Shown here: positions 1 to 8,961 of the stretch, one piece after another
Position numbering within the stretch: the stretch's first letter is position 1
How the letters are laid out: each line of letters starts with the position of its first letter
Source of the DNA: Acidobacteriota bacterium
GTDB lineage: Bacteria > Acidobacteriota > UBA6911
Assembly (NCBI GenBank): GCA_017860135.1
Contig: JAFNAG010000006.1
Coordinates: 1-35,626, forward strand
Direction of reading: 5' to 3'
Length of the DNA stretch: 35,626 nucleotides
Made by a program: the position numbers and the translations under genes
Notes under the pieces: model-generated
What the model saw: the letters and a program-made list of their open reading frames with translations, nothing else
Databases searched by the model: none
What the model was told of the DNA's origin: nothing

Positions 1-617
1 GGAATTGTCTGCTCTTCACTGGACTCGAGGTTCATCAGTTTGAGCGTGCCGCCCGGTTTCTTTTCTTGAGCGACTGCTTGTCCCGCCGCTTGCTGGTCGA
101 TGTCTTCCGCTTCGTTTACGGTGGCGCCCGGCTTCTTCGTGTCCGCCGGGGGGAGGAGCCAGGCCAGCCAATTTGAGTCATCAGAGAACGCGAAGCGCTC
201 GACGTTTTCCATGTTCCGGATTGCGCCGCTCGCGACGTCAACCAGGGCCATGCCTGGCTTCGGCCTGTCCTTCCCGGTTCTTTCGCTGTCGGCGAAGGCG
301 ATCTTCACCTGCAGGGCAACCCATCGGCTGTTCCTCGAAATCGCCGGCTGACCGCCGCGTGCGACCCGGACGGTTTTTCCCGCAGGAAGCGAGTGAATTA
401 CCGCTTCGCCGTCACCACGGTCAGGCTGCAGGGCGTAGGCAACGACCGTCCCGTCTTCCGAAAGAGCCGGCGTCTGTATGGCGCGGAATTTCATCAGGTC
501 CTGGAAGGTGATGGTCTTTGTTCCGGGCGCCGCCGCAGGAATTACACCGGCAAAAATAAGCCAGGCACACAGCACTGCCGTCGAATAAGCCAAACGCCGA
601 GAGATTCTGGAGCACAT
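1..617 (-). CDS. S9 (prolyl oligopeptidase-like) peptidase, N-terminal part only, truncated by window edge
   Basis: Manual reverse-strand translation from ATG at 617: MCSRISRRLAYSTAVLCAWLIFAGVIPAAAPGTKTITFQDLMKFRAIQTPALSEDGTVVAYALQPDRGDGEAVIHSLPAGKTVRVARGG... stays open to position 1. Signal peptide plus 'LMKFR..QTPALSEDGTVVAYALQPDRGDGE' resembles the N-terminal propeller of S9 peptidases. Absent from the ORF track because it has no stop in the window. Confidence 0.7.
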   Translation of the reverse strand, partial: MCSRISRRLAYSTAVLCAWLIFAGVIPAAAPGTKTITFQDLMKFRAIQTPALSEDGTVVAYALQPDRGDGEAVIHSLPAGKTVRVARGGQPAISRNSRWVALQVKIAFADSERTGKDRPKPGMALVDVASGAIRNMENVERFAFSDDSNWLAWLLPPADTKKPGATVNEAEDIDQQAAGQAVAQEKKPGGTLKLMNLESSEEQTI

Positions 618-721
618 ATCCCGTTCCTTTCTCAACATCAGTACCGACACGATGCCGGCGACCTCGCGCCGGCTATGACTGCATCCGCAGAGCAGGCGTC
701 CATCCTGCCTTTACTCGGAGG

Positions 722-1933
722 CTATTTTTCAATGGCACCCATCAGCTGCGTTATGAATCCATTCGCATTGCGGACCCAGCGGACGACAGCCACGATGTCG
801 TGTTCCCAATCGATGTAAATGATGTTTTCGCCGTTGCCGCGGAACGCGACGGCGGAGGGCGGCGCGGCGCTGTACATCTGACGGCCCGGCCTCCCGTTTG
901 TGACCGGTTCCGGCGTATTCAAAAACCAGTTCATGAAACCGTAAGCGGTATTGGCAGGGCCGGGAGTCCGCGCGAGATCGATCCACGATTTCGGCACAAC
1001 GGTTTTGCCTCCCCACCGGCCGTCATTCAGGAACAGATAACCCAATCGCGCCATATCCCAGGCGCTGATGAACATCCCCCCGCCGAAATGGCCGCCGCCC
1101 GTGACCGACTGCATGCGCCGCCCGTCGATTGTCACCCATGCATTTTCGTAAGCTTCCCAGTGCCAGGTTCCGGATGCCCCGATGGGGTCCATCACCAGTT
1201 CGCGCAGCACGTCGGGAAGGGGGCGCTTCCATACATGCAGCGCTGCGAGAGCGAGCACATTGACGCGCGTATCGTTGTATTTGTAGAACGTCCCGGGTTC
1301 GTGCATGACGCGCTTCGGCCACTCCTCCGGCGGTTGTCCCGCGGCAGGACGGTCTGCCCAGTCCGGCTTGTCCCAGAGCATTCCCGACCAGTCGCTGGTC
1401 TGGCGCAACAGGTGTTCCCAGGTAATTGTGCGGTTGTGTTCCGATGTGAAGAGGTCCACTCCCGACGGCATGCTCTGCGCCACCGGGGTTTTGAGATCCT
1501 TGATGAGGCCACGGGTGTACGCAAGTCCGACCACAGTCGAAAGGAAGGTCTTGGTGACGCTGAAGGTCATGTCCGCGCGTTTCGTATCCCCCCATTCGGC
1601 AGCCACATATCCGTGGCGGATGACAAGGCCGTTTGCCCCGGTCCGTTCCTGAGTGGGTCCGATAAGCTTGTTGTACGGCGCTTCATTGCGAAAGGTGTTC
1701 AGGATATCTTCCGCAAGATTTTTGGTGTTCTGGTTCTGATTCTTGATCGAGTACTGAACCGCGGCATCGAGCTTCTCGGGATTAAGCCCAAGCTCGGTCG
1801 GGGGACGAGACTCCCAGGCATCCCGCGCCGGGAAATAGCTTACGACAGCAGACTTCTTCGCCTGGTCAGCCGGCAATGCCAATGTTCCGAGCATGACGGC
1901 CCACAGGGCAAGCAAGGCGGAATATCTCTTCAT
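722..1933 (-). CDS. Secreted serine hydrolase, beta-lactamase class C-like fold
   Basis: ORF 722..2038 with likely start at 1933 (MKRYSALLALWAVMLGTLALPADQ, signal peptide). SxxK-type motif 'MTFSVTKTFLSTVVGLA', 'YKYNDTRVNVLALAAL' and 'GGGMFISAWDMARLGYLFLNDGRW'. Confidence 0.85.
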   Translation of the reverse strand: MKRYSALLALWAVMLGTLALPADQAKKSAVVSYFPARDAWESRPPTELGLNPEKLDAAVQYSIKNQNQNTKNLAEDILNTFRNEAPYNKLIGPTQERTGANGLVIRHGYVAAEWGDTKRADMTFSVTKTFLSTVVGLAYTRGLIKDLKTPVAQSMPSGVDLFTSEHNRTITWEHLLRQTSDWSGMLWDKPDWADRPAAGQPPEEWPKRVMHEPGTFYKYNDTRVNVLALAALHVWKRPLPDVLRELVMDPIGASGTWHWEAYENAWVTIDGRRMQSVTGGGHFGGGMFISAWDMARLGYLFLNDGRWGGKTVVPKSWIDLARTPGPANTAYGFMNWFLNTPEPVTNGRPGRQMYSAAPPSAVAFRGNGENIIYIDWEHDIVAVVRWVRNANGFITQLMGAIEK

Positions 1934-2003
1934 CGGATCTCCTCGGGCGAAACAGGCTGATCTTGTGGCTGCGCCCCCGTCGCCTGTCCATCTTAATAGA
2001 ACG

Positions 2004-2095
2004 AGGGGGTCGGACCAAGGCAAACCTAATATGGCCATATTGTTAGCCCGAAAACAAATGCAAAATCGGGGCGCAGTCCCAATTTTAAGCCTGCT
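2004..2095 (-). repeat. Dispersed intergenic repeat, copy C1 (inverted relative to C2)
   Basis: Reverse complement reads GCAGGCTTAAAATTGGGACTGCGCC...ATATGGCCATATTAGGTTTGCCTTGGTCCGACCCCC, sharing both ends with copies at about 2160 and 8962. Confidence 0.4.
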
Positions 2096-2159
2096 ATTTT
2101 GCGTCTATGTGCTTTGCAGGGCTCAGCAGCCACAGACTGCAACTTCTTATTTGTAGAAA

Positions 2160-2250
2160 ATTGGGCCTAAAATCGATATTGAGGGGCCCGCGAAAGCTTA
2201 TTCTGCTCCTAAATGTTCGCAAGATATGGCCTTCGGTCGGCCCGACCCCT
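2160..2250 (+). repeat. Dispersed intergenic repeat, copy C2
   Basis: TAAAATCGATATTGAGGGG at 2168-2186 and GCCCGACCCCT ending at 2250; same end-to-end distance (82) as copy C3. Confidence 0.5.
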
Positions 2251-2279
2251 GACGGGGCGCTTGATCCCGGTCCATCAAG
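2246..2279. other. Tandem small hairpins upstream of toxin-antitoxin module 1
   Basis: CCCC-TGAC-GGGG (2246-2257) followed by CTTGAT-CCCGGTCC-ATCAAG (2260-2279). Confidence 0.45.
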
Positions 2280-2282
2280 GAA

Positions 2283-2311
2283 TTGACATACTGTGCTACA
2301 TGTAGCACAAT
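2283..2311 (+). promoter_or_regulatory. Predicted promoter and palindromic operator of toxin-antitoxin module 1
   Basis: TTGACA (2283-2288), 17-nt spacer, CACAAT (2306-2311); perfect 18-bp palindrome TGTGCTACATGTAGCACA at 2292-2309. Confidence 0.7.
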
Positions 2312-2317
2312 GAACCG

Positions 2318-2554
2318 ATGAAAAAAGCGGGAATCAGAGAGGCGCGCCAGAACATCTCGGAACTTATTGAGATCGTGCGTAAGGGCAGGGAAATTCTGAT
2401 CACCGATCGCGGCAAACCCGTGGCTAGACTGGTGCCCGCCGCGAGGGCCAAGGGTCGGGCATACCCGGGCCGCGCGGCATTTCGGCGCTCGATGCCGGTT
2501 TTGCGCTTGCCGCTGTCTTTGGCCATTTGCGAGACTCGTGAAGACCGCCTCTGA
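2318..2554 (+). CDS. Phd/YefM-type antitoxin
   Basis: MKKAGIREARQNISELIEIVRKGREILITDRGKPVARLVPA is a typical Phd/YefM N-terminus; overlaps the downstream PIN gene by 17 nt. Confidence 0.85.
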   Translation: MKKAGIREARQNISELIEIVRKGREILITDRGKPVARLVPAARAKGRAYPGRAAFRRSMPVLRLPLSLAICETREDRL

Positions 2555-3011
2555 TAGAAATATCACAGCAGACAAGGATTGGACCGGACCACTGTATCTG
2601 GATGCCAGCGCTCTGGTCAAACTCTACCTGCCAGAACCGGACAGCGATGCTCTCGACGCCGCTATTCAGGGACACAGTGACCTGATAGTCTCGGACCTGG
2701 CAATCACCGAAATCGTTTCGGCAATCTCGCGGCGGCGACGCGAGGGAACTCTTGACGGGATATCCTGTGCGCGCCTTCACCGAAAGATCCTGGCGGATAT
2801 CGAGGGCGGGCTGTATGTCAAGAATGAACTGCTGCCGGAAATACATCGCGAAGCCGAACGGTTCCTGCAGGCCATTGACGATATCGCTCTGCGTGCAGCG
2901 GATGCTCTTCATCTCGCTCTTGCTAGTTTGGCAGGAGCGGCTGCAATCGTGACGTACGACCCGAAGTTGGCGGCGGCGGCAACCAGGATCGGATTGAACT
3001 CCCTGCCTTGA
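2538..3011 (+). CDS. vapC: PIN-domain toxin (VapC-like)
   Basis: Acidic residues in PIN context: LYLDASALVKLYLPEP, SDLAITEIVSAI, RAADALHLALA, AIVTYDPKLAAAA; GTG start within the antitoxin gene. Confidence 0.85.
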   Translation: MKTASDRNITADKDWTGPLYLDASALVKLYLPEPDSDALDAAIQGHSDLIVSDLAITEIVSAISRRRREGTLDGISCARLHRKILADIEGGLYVKNELLPEIHREAERFLQAIDDIALRAADALHLALASLAGAAAIVTYDPKLAAAATRIGLNSLP

Positions 3012-3189
3012 TTGACCCCGGCTGCATTCCGAAGATCCAATCCTCTGCTATTTGGGCCTTACCCCGGATGCGGAGCTGACAGAATAGTCAGGCACGGGGT
3101 CTTGTCTTGGCCGCGATACCGAGGCGTGTGATATTCATGGATGCATTTGAGGTATAAGCGATCGATCTGTCGCGTACGAGGAGGGTTGG

Positions 3190-5031
3190 ATGAAAATCAG
3201 ACTGGCACGCCTCCTTTTCGGGGGGCTGATCGTGACGATTCTGGCAGTATTCGCGGTGGCCTCTTCCTGCCTGCAACAGCCAACCGATTCGGCCGACAGG
3301 ACTCAGGCCGCCGACACGGCCAAGGCCAATCTTTCAACCAAGACCCTGACTGAAAATCCCGGCAGGGCTGCGGCCGACACCCACACCTACCTCTCTCGCC
3401 TGGAAAAGCTCGGCTTTGCCGGCATTGTCCTCGTTGCTGAGAACGGAGCGCCCGTCTTTGCCGAGGGTTTCGGCCTGGCCGACCGCGAGCGCCGTCTGCG
3501 TTGGACGCCCGCCACGGTCTCGACCATCGGCTCGATCACCAAGCAGTTCACCGGCGCGGCCATCCTCAAGCTCGAGGAAGACAAGCACCTGAGCGTTTCG
3601 GACCCGATCGGTCGCTATTTCAAGGATGTCCCGTCCGACAAGGCCTCAATCACCCTCCATCAACTCCTGACCCACTCTTCGGGCCTCGGCGACCCGCCGG
3701 AAATCGGCGATTTCACCCCCGTTACGATCGACGAATACGTCCGAGCAGTCCTTGCCCAGCCCCTGCTCTTCGCCCCGGGGGCGGGCTACGAGTACGCCAA
3801 CGCCAACTTCAGCCTGCTGGGAGCGATCGTCGAAAAACTCTCCGGAATGTGCTACGAAGCCTTCCTGAGAGAACAGCTCTTCCTCCCTGCGGGCATGTTC
3901 GAAACAGGTTACCTCCTGCCCCGGTGGGGCGACGGGCGGATAGCCCAGGGTTACCGCGAGGGAAAGCTATGGGGCACGGTCCTCGGGCGCCCCATGGCAG
4001 CGGACGGCCCGTATTGGGCTCTCCGTGCCAACGGCGGCATCCACTCGACGGTCTACGACATGCTCCGCTGGGCCCGGGCACTCGTCGATGGCCGGATCCT
4101 CTCCCCGGATTCCCTGAAGAAATATTGGTCCCCTCACGTCAGCGAGGGCGGCGATACTTTTTACGGGTACGGCTGGTCTATCGCCACCGGCCCCGGCGAT
4201 GTCAAAATCGTCACCCACAACGGCGGCAACGGCATCTTCTTTGCCGACATGGCCATCGTCCCGGACGCGGACCTGGTCATCGTTCTCATGACCAACGTCA
4301 TCGCCGAGGTGCGCGTCGCCAATTCCCTGCTGCGCCAGGTCGGCATGCGGTTCCTCGCCGGCGACGCTCTTCCCATGATCCCCGACGTGGTAAACATCGA
4401 TGCGGCCAGACTCCGGCCGCTCGCGGGAACCTACAGGCTCCCCGGTGATGCCGGCGCCTTCCGCCTGACGCTGGAAGGGGACGCATTGGCCATCGAAGCG
4501 GAAGGCCGCAGTGCATTCGCCCTGCTACATTCGGTCCGCGATGCCGAGCCCGGGCGGTTTGAGGCGCTCGACGGGCTCATGGACCAGATTATCTCCGCCA
4601 ACATGAAGGGCGACTTCGCCCCCCAATTCAAAGCCTACGGCCGCCGCGTTCCGCTCGACCGCCTGAAGACGCGCTGGGCCGAGGTCACGAAGGAGATTGA
4701 AGATGGCAACGGCGACATCCTTCGCCACGAGGTTCTCGGCACGGCCCGGACCGGGGATAGGGATGAGACGGTCGTCCGATTTCATTGCCGGCGCGGTGCC
4801 GCCGACAGGACCTACGTCTGGGACCTCGGTGAAGAAGGGAGGCTTCAGGGCATGTCAATGCGCGGACTGGCCTTGCGCCTGCGCCTGTACCCCTCGGGTG
4901 AGCGGGAGTTTTTCACCTGGGACGGCGGGCTCAGGCCACCCAAGCCGGTTCGTTTCGAAACCGGCGCTGACGGCCAAATGCGTCTCACGGCCGGAGCAGC
5001 AAAAACGCCCGTGGCTGTCCGAAGCCGCTAG
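3190..5031 (+). CDS. Serine hydrolase, beta-lactamase/D-Ala-D-Ala carboxypeptidase-like, exported
   Basis: N-terminal hydrophobic segment; 'STIGSITKQFTGAAILKLEED' (SxxK), 'YEYANANFSLLGAIVEKLSG' (YxN), 'HNGGNGIFFADMAIVPDADLVIVLMTNV'. GAGGAGGG ribosome-binding-like site upstream. Confidence 0.9.
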   Translation: MKIRLARLLFGGLIVTILAVFAVASSCLQQPTDSADRTQAADTAKANLSTKTLTENPGRAAADTHTYLSRLEKLGFAGIVLVAENGAPVFAEGFGLADRERRLRWTPATVSTIGSITKQFTGAAILKLEEDKHLSVSDPIGRYFKDVPSDKASITLHQLLTHSSGLGDPPEIGDFTPVTIDEYVRAVLAQPLLFAPGAGYEYANANFSLLGAIVEKLSGMCYEAFLREQLFLPAGMFETGYLLPRWGDGRIAQGYREGKLWGTVLGRPMAADGPYWALRANGGIHSTVYDMLRWARALVDGRILSPDSLKKYWSPHVSEGGDTFYGYGWSIATGPGDVKIVTHNGGNGIFFADMAIVPDADLVIVLMTNVIAEVRVANSLLRQVGMRFLAGDALPMIPDVVNIDAARLRPLAGTYRLPGDAGAFRLTLEGDALAIEAEGRSAFALLHSVRDAEPGRFEALDGLMDQIISANMKGDFAPQFKAYGRRVPLDRLKTRWAEVTKEIEDGNGDILRHEVLGTARTGDRDETVVRFHCRRGAADRTYVWDLGEEGRLQGMSMRGLALRLRLYPSGEREFFTWDGGLRPPKPVRFETGADGQMRLTAGAAKTPVAVRSR

Positions 5032-5280
5032 CAAAACGCGGTGGTGTCCTTCCGCAGGAGTCATGCACAGTAACCTCAATGTCCGGTCAGGCTGTTCCCT
5101 TTCTCGCCGTCCGTTTCTACTGTCGACAAAGGTCCCGATGCGGAGGGGTCTGTTTGACCAGGTACCGGGTCTTGCGAATCGAATGGTACGCAATGACGTC
5201 TTTCCGTAATATTGCGGAGGAGCTGCAGACTCCGGCGCGCCTGGAGGCGGAAGGCAGTCAGCAGGACAAAGGAGCCATCG

Positions 5281-7101
5281 ATGAACCTTGCGATTCGATT
5301 CCTGACGGCAGGATTACTGTGCGTGGGCTTGACGTCGGCCGGCACGGCCCGGGCTCGGGCAGGATCGGCCCCAAGCCCGGCATCGCTGGCGGAGTTGGCG
5401 CCGTCCGCGGCGGTCGAGGCACTCGGGGTGCTGTCCCGCAGCTTCGACGAACGCGCGGCCATGGACCTGGTGGTGTATATGGACCAGTTCTGGCGCAACG
5501 CGGGCAACGCCGGGTACAATGCGTCGATCGACCGCATCCGCGCCAGGCTGCGCCAGTCGGGATTCGCCGATCGCCGCGGCGGCCCCGCGACGGCGGCAGG
5601 GCCGCTCACATGGATTGAGGAATACGGCCGCGCCCAGGGATGGGACTACACGGTCGGCACGCTCACGCTGCTGGGAGGCGAGCACGGCAAAGATGAAGTG
5701 CTGCTGTCGCGCGAGCAGCAGCGCGTCGCGTTGTGCATCAATTCGTTCTCGACACCCACAGGCGGCATTGAGGCGCCCATCGTGGATGTCAGGCAGGGCG
5801 CCGACGCGGATTTTGCAAACCTGGACGTCAAAGGAGCCGTGGTCCTGGGCGATGGCAGCATCGGCCGGCTGTGGCAGGCCGCCGTCGTCCAGCGCGGAGC
5901 GATCGGCGTCATGTCGCCCGCCATGGCTGCCTATGTGCGCCCGGGCCCGGACGCCGCCGATGCCTCGCGCCCCCGCAGCGAATGGGATGTCCTCCAGTGG
6001 GGCAGCATCCCGTACGACGAGGCGCGTCACGCCTTCGGATTCAAGGCCACTCCGAAAGCCACAGCGGTCATCCGCGATCGGCTCAAGGCAGGTCCGGCTC
6101 GCGTCAAAGTCGAGATCGCATCCACATTCACGCCCGGTCCGGTCCGGACTCTCGCAGCGGAGATTCCCGGCATTGTGAAGTCCGAGGAACGCATCCTGCT
6201 TGCAGCCCACGTCCAGGAACCGGGGGCAAATGACAACTCGAGCGGGTGCGCCACGCTTGTGGAACTCGCGCGAGCCCTGAATGACGCCGTCCGCAGCGGA
6301 AAGCTGGCAAAGCCCGGGCGCACGATCACGTTTCTGTGGCTCGACGAAATCCGCGGCAGCCGCCAGTGGATCACGGATCACCCTGCCGAAGCGAAGCAGG
6401 TCCGGTACATGTTTTCGCTCGATATGACCGGCGAGGACCCGACAAAGACCGGCGGCCCGTTCCTGATTGAAAAGGTGCCTGATCCAACTGCCGTCTGGGA
6501 AAGACCCTCGGACCCGCACACCGAGTGGGGCGGCGGCCGATACAAGGCCGAAACGCTCAAGGGCACGCTGTTGAACGACCTGTTCCTGGCAATTTGCCAG
6601 CGGCATGCGCGCGGCACCGGTTGGATGGTGAAGACCAATCCGTACGAAGGCGGCAGCGATCACTCGGTGTTCCTCGGCCAGGGCGTCCCTTCGCTGCTGG
6701 CCTGGCACTTCCCGGACTGGTTCTACCACACGAGCCTTGACCGGCCCGACAAGACCAGTCCTGCCGAGATGAAGCATGCAGGCGCCAGCATAGCCGCGAC
6801 CGCCTGGTTTCTGGCAAGCGCATCGGATGTCGACGCCCGCGCCGTGGTCCGGCTCATTGAATCCGCCGCCAGCGCGCGCCTCGCCCTGGAACAGCAGCAG
6901 GGCGCGCGGCTCGTCGCGAACGCGGAGGACCGCGCAGCCGCGGAAGCCCGCGAAAACCAGGTCAGGGCTGCCTGGACCAAGTGGTACGGCGAAGCGCTGA
7001 ATGAGACCCTGGCGCTCCCGCCATCATCGGCCTCCGTCAGGCTGCAACGGGACGTCGAAACCGCATTGCGCAAATGGACAGATGCGAGCAAAGCGAAATG
7101 A
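5281..7101 (+). CDS. M28 family zinc peptidase, exported
   Basis: Likely start 5281 (MNLAIRFLTAGLLCVGLTSAGTARA) after AAAGGAG; 'ILLAAHVQEPGANDNSSGCATLVELARAL', 'MFSLDMTGED', 'NPYEGGSDHSVFLGQGVPSLLAWHFPDWFYHTSLDRPD'. Confidence 0.9.
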   Translation: MNLAIRFLTAGLLCVGLTSAGTARARAGSAPSPASLAELAPSAAVEALGVLSRSFDERAAMDLVVYMDQFWRNAGNAGYNASIDRIRARLRQSGFADRRGGPATAAGPLTWIEEYGRAQGWDYTVGTLTLLGGEHGKDEVLLSREQQRVALCINSFSTPTGGIEAPIVDVRQGADADFANLDVKGAVVLGDGSIGRLWQAAVVQRGAIGVMSPAMAAYVRPGPDAADASRPRSEWDVLQWGSIPYDEARHAFGFKATPKATAVIRDRLKAGPARVKVEIASTFTPGPVRTLAAEIPGIVKSEERILLAAHVQEPGANDNSSGCATLVELARALNDAVRSGKLAKPGRTITFLWLDEIRGSRQWITDHPAEAKQVRYMFSLDMTGEDPTKTGGPFLIEKVPDPTAVWERPSDPHTEWGGGRYKAETLKGTLLNDLFLAICQRHARGTGWMVKTNPYEGGSDHSVFLGQGVPSLLAWHFPDWFYHTSLDRPDKTSPAEMKHAGASIAATAWFLASASDVDARAVVRLIESAASARLALEQQQGARLVANAEDRAAAEARENQVRAAWTKWYGEALNETLALPPSSASVRLQRDVETALRKWTDASKAK

Positions 7102-7104
7102 CGG

Positions 7105-7148
7105 CCGATCCGGAGATCCCCTCTTCCGGAGAACCGGATCCGGATCGG
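7105..7148 (+). terminator. Possible hairpin after the M28 gene
   Basis: CCGATCCGG (7105-7113) and CCGGATCGG (7140-7148) form a 9-bp inverted repeat starting 4 nt after the stop; no U-tract. Confidence 0.3.
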
Positions 7149-7990
7149 GTTGAAACAAGGGTAATTGTGGAGGGGTGAATTCACCGCGGTCCAAGATGTG
7201 GGGCAAACAGAGGGGGTTGTCGCGTTGAAAAAGCTGGGCCGGGCCCACCAAGGCGAGGCGGCAACCCTGCAGCTGGAATTGAAGCGGATGCTTTTCTCGG
7301 AGTTTGATGCGGAATATATGGGCGATGATTTGTCGGCGCGAGCACTGTGTGGTCTGGCATCGACGCTTCTCAGACAACAATAACAGGCTCGAAATGGACA
7401 GCGCCGACGGCAAGTATTCCTGGAGTTTCAATGTGCGCGATGCCGTGCAGGCGAAGGAAATCGTGGGATTATGGGAGAAACTGAAGAAGGTGGGGAAATG
7501 ATGTGTCAATGCATAGGGTTTTAGAGACTTTTCCTGCTCAGCATTGTTGCATTCTTCAGTACCCAGACGGAGAACGGAAAATCGAGGACGCTCAGTTACT
7601 TGCATTCGCTGATCCACTCGAGTCGTATCCCCTGGTTGGACATCAGGCGAGGATCTGCGGTTTCTCCCTCAGGCTGGCCGGATGAAAATGTAAATCAATT
7701 CCGCAAAGGAAAGTAGCTACGAAGCATGGTAGTAGTTACGAACCTGCGTTAATCTGCTGGTTTGTTTGGATCGAAAGTCGTGGGGGGAGACTTCTGGCTT
7801 TCTCGATTACAGGTTTCAGCAAGACACTCGGGGATGGTGACAAACCGGTTCTGCACGATACCTGGTCCGCCCAACCATGGGCAAAGAGAAGTCCTTTTAT
7901 CCGCTTCCTTCGTTTTGATTCGCTTTCCCGGGCCGTGCGGCTCATCACTGCCGGCCGGGCATCGAAACCAATCTGGTCAAGGTCCGTTCC

Positions 7991-8626
7991 ATGCGCGTCG
8001 AAACTAAGAAATTTCGCTTCCGGAGTTGTAACACCCTAGTGGTGTTTTTGTCATTTCTGGCGGCCGTAATCTCAGGAGTAGCTTTATACCTGCGTCCCGA
8101 AGGCAGTCTGGCGCGGTGGATGGGCTGGGAGCTGGCCGGTCTGGACAAGAAGCAGTGGGAGGCGGCTCACATGGGAGTCGTGCTCCTCTTCATGATTTCG
8201 TCCTTCCTACATATCTGGTACAACTTCAAGGCTCTGGTGTTCTACCTGCGCGGCAAGGCGGCACTCGTTTTCTCTTCGGGATTACGGTGGCCTTTGATCC
8301 TGGAAACGACGGGTGCCGTGGCAATTGTGGCGCTTGTGTTCACCGGGGCGGTCGCTCTGTGGACACCCTTCTCCAATGTGGTTCATTTGCGCAACTCCCT
8401 GAAGGATGCCAAATACAGCCTCGTGTTGTCTCCGCCGATCATGGATGCGGATAAACTCACGGTCGCGGATTTCTGCCGGGCCGCCGCTCTCGATACGGAC
8501 GCCGCTGTGCGTCGTGCGACCGCGCGCGGCGTAGTGATCGAAGATCTCAACATGGACATCGGCAGGATCGCCCAGATCAACAGGATGTCGCCGGAGAACC
8601 TCTACCAGGCCCTGCGGGGGGATTGA
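7991..8626 (+). CDS. DUF4405-like membrane protein (cytochrome b561-like)
   Basis: Hydrophobic N-terminus and three or so further TM segments; 'AAHMGVVLLFMISSFLHIWYNFKALVFYLRGK' places His residues in TM-like helices. Confidence 0.65.
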   Translation: MRVETKKFRFRSCNTLVVFLSFLAAVISGVALYLRPEGSLARWMGWELAGLDKKQWEAAHMGVVLLFMISSFLHIWYNFKALVFYLRGKAALVFSSGLRWPLILETTGAVAIVALVFTGAVALWTPFSNVVHLRNSLKDAKYSLVLSPPIMDADKLTVADFCRAAALDTDAAVRRATARGVVIEDLNMDIGRIAQINRMSPENLYQALRGD

Positions 8627-8773
8627 ATCCCGGGAGCAGGGCCCCGACACCGGTTCGAGCCGCAGTCTCTGGCCATGTGACCCTGAGACGCTCCGCCTTT
8701 CCGGCGTTGGGTGGAATCGGCAAGATGCGCGCCTCTCAACGCAAGCATCTGTTTAGCGACCCCGGAAAAAACT

Positions 8774-8854
8774 GCCACGAATTCCACGAATTTTCACGAA
8801 AGCCGCATTGTATGCTCGCATCAAGGGATATAATCCTCCGTGAGAATTCGTGGC
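8774..8854. repeat. Inverted repeat with internal CACGAA tandem units
   Basis: GCCACGAATTC (8774-8784) and GAATTCGTGGC (8844-8854), 11/11 complementary; three CACGAA units at 8776, 8785 and 8795. Confidence 0.75.
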
Positions 8855-8961
8855 TTCATTTGCAGACCCTTAACTATCCCGAGCCGGCTTAACAGTTACT
8901 GTTTTTTCAAGCGGTTCGTAGAATTCGGAAAATGGACGAACGGCTTCTTGGTTGCTGAAAA

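Noticed and set aside
800-1960. 386-aa plus-strand ORF
   Set aside because: Antisense to the serine hydrolase; no recognisable motif.
2310-2321. Micro-ORF ATGAACCGATGA overlapping the antitoxin start
   Set aside because: Three codons only; if the transcript is leaderless as predicted, it would not be on the mRNA.
5314-6777. 487-aa minus-strand ORF
   Set aside because: Lies wholly opposite the motif-supported M28 peptidase; composition typical of a shadow ORF.
8891-8907. AACAGTTACTGTTTTTTC as an intrinsic terminator
   Set aside because: Stem of only 5 A/T-rich pairs with a 3-nt loop, nearly 270 nt from the nearest upstream stop; too weak to call.
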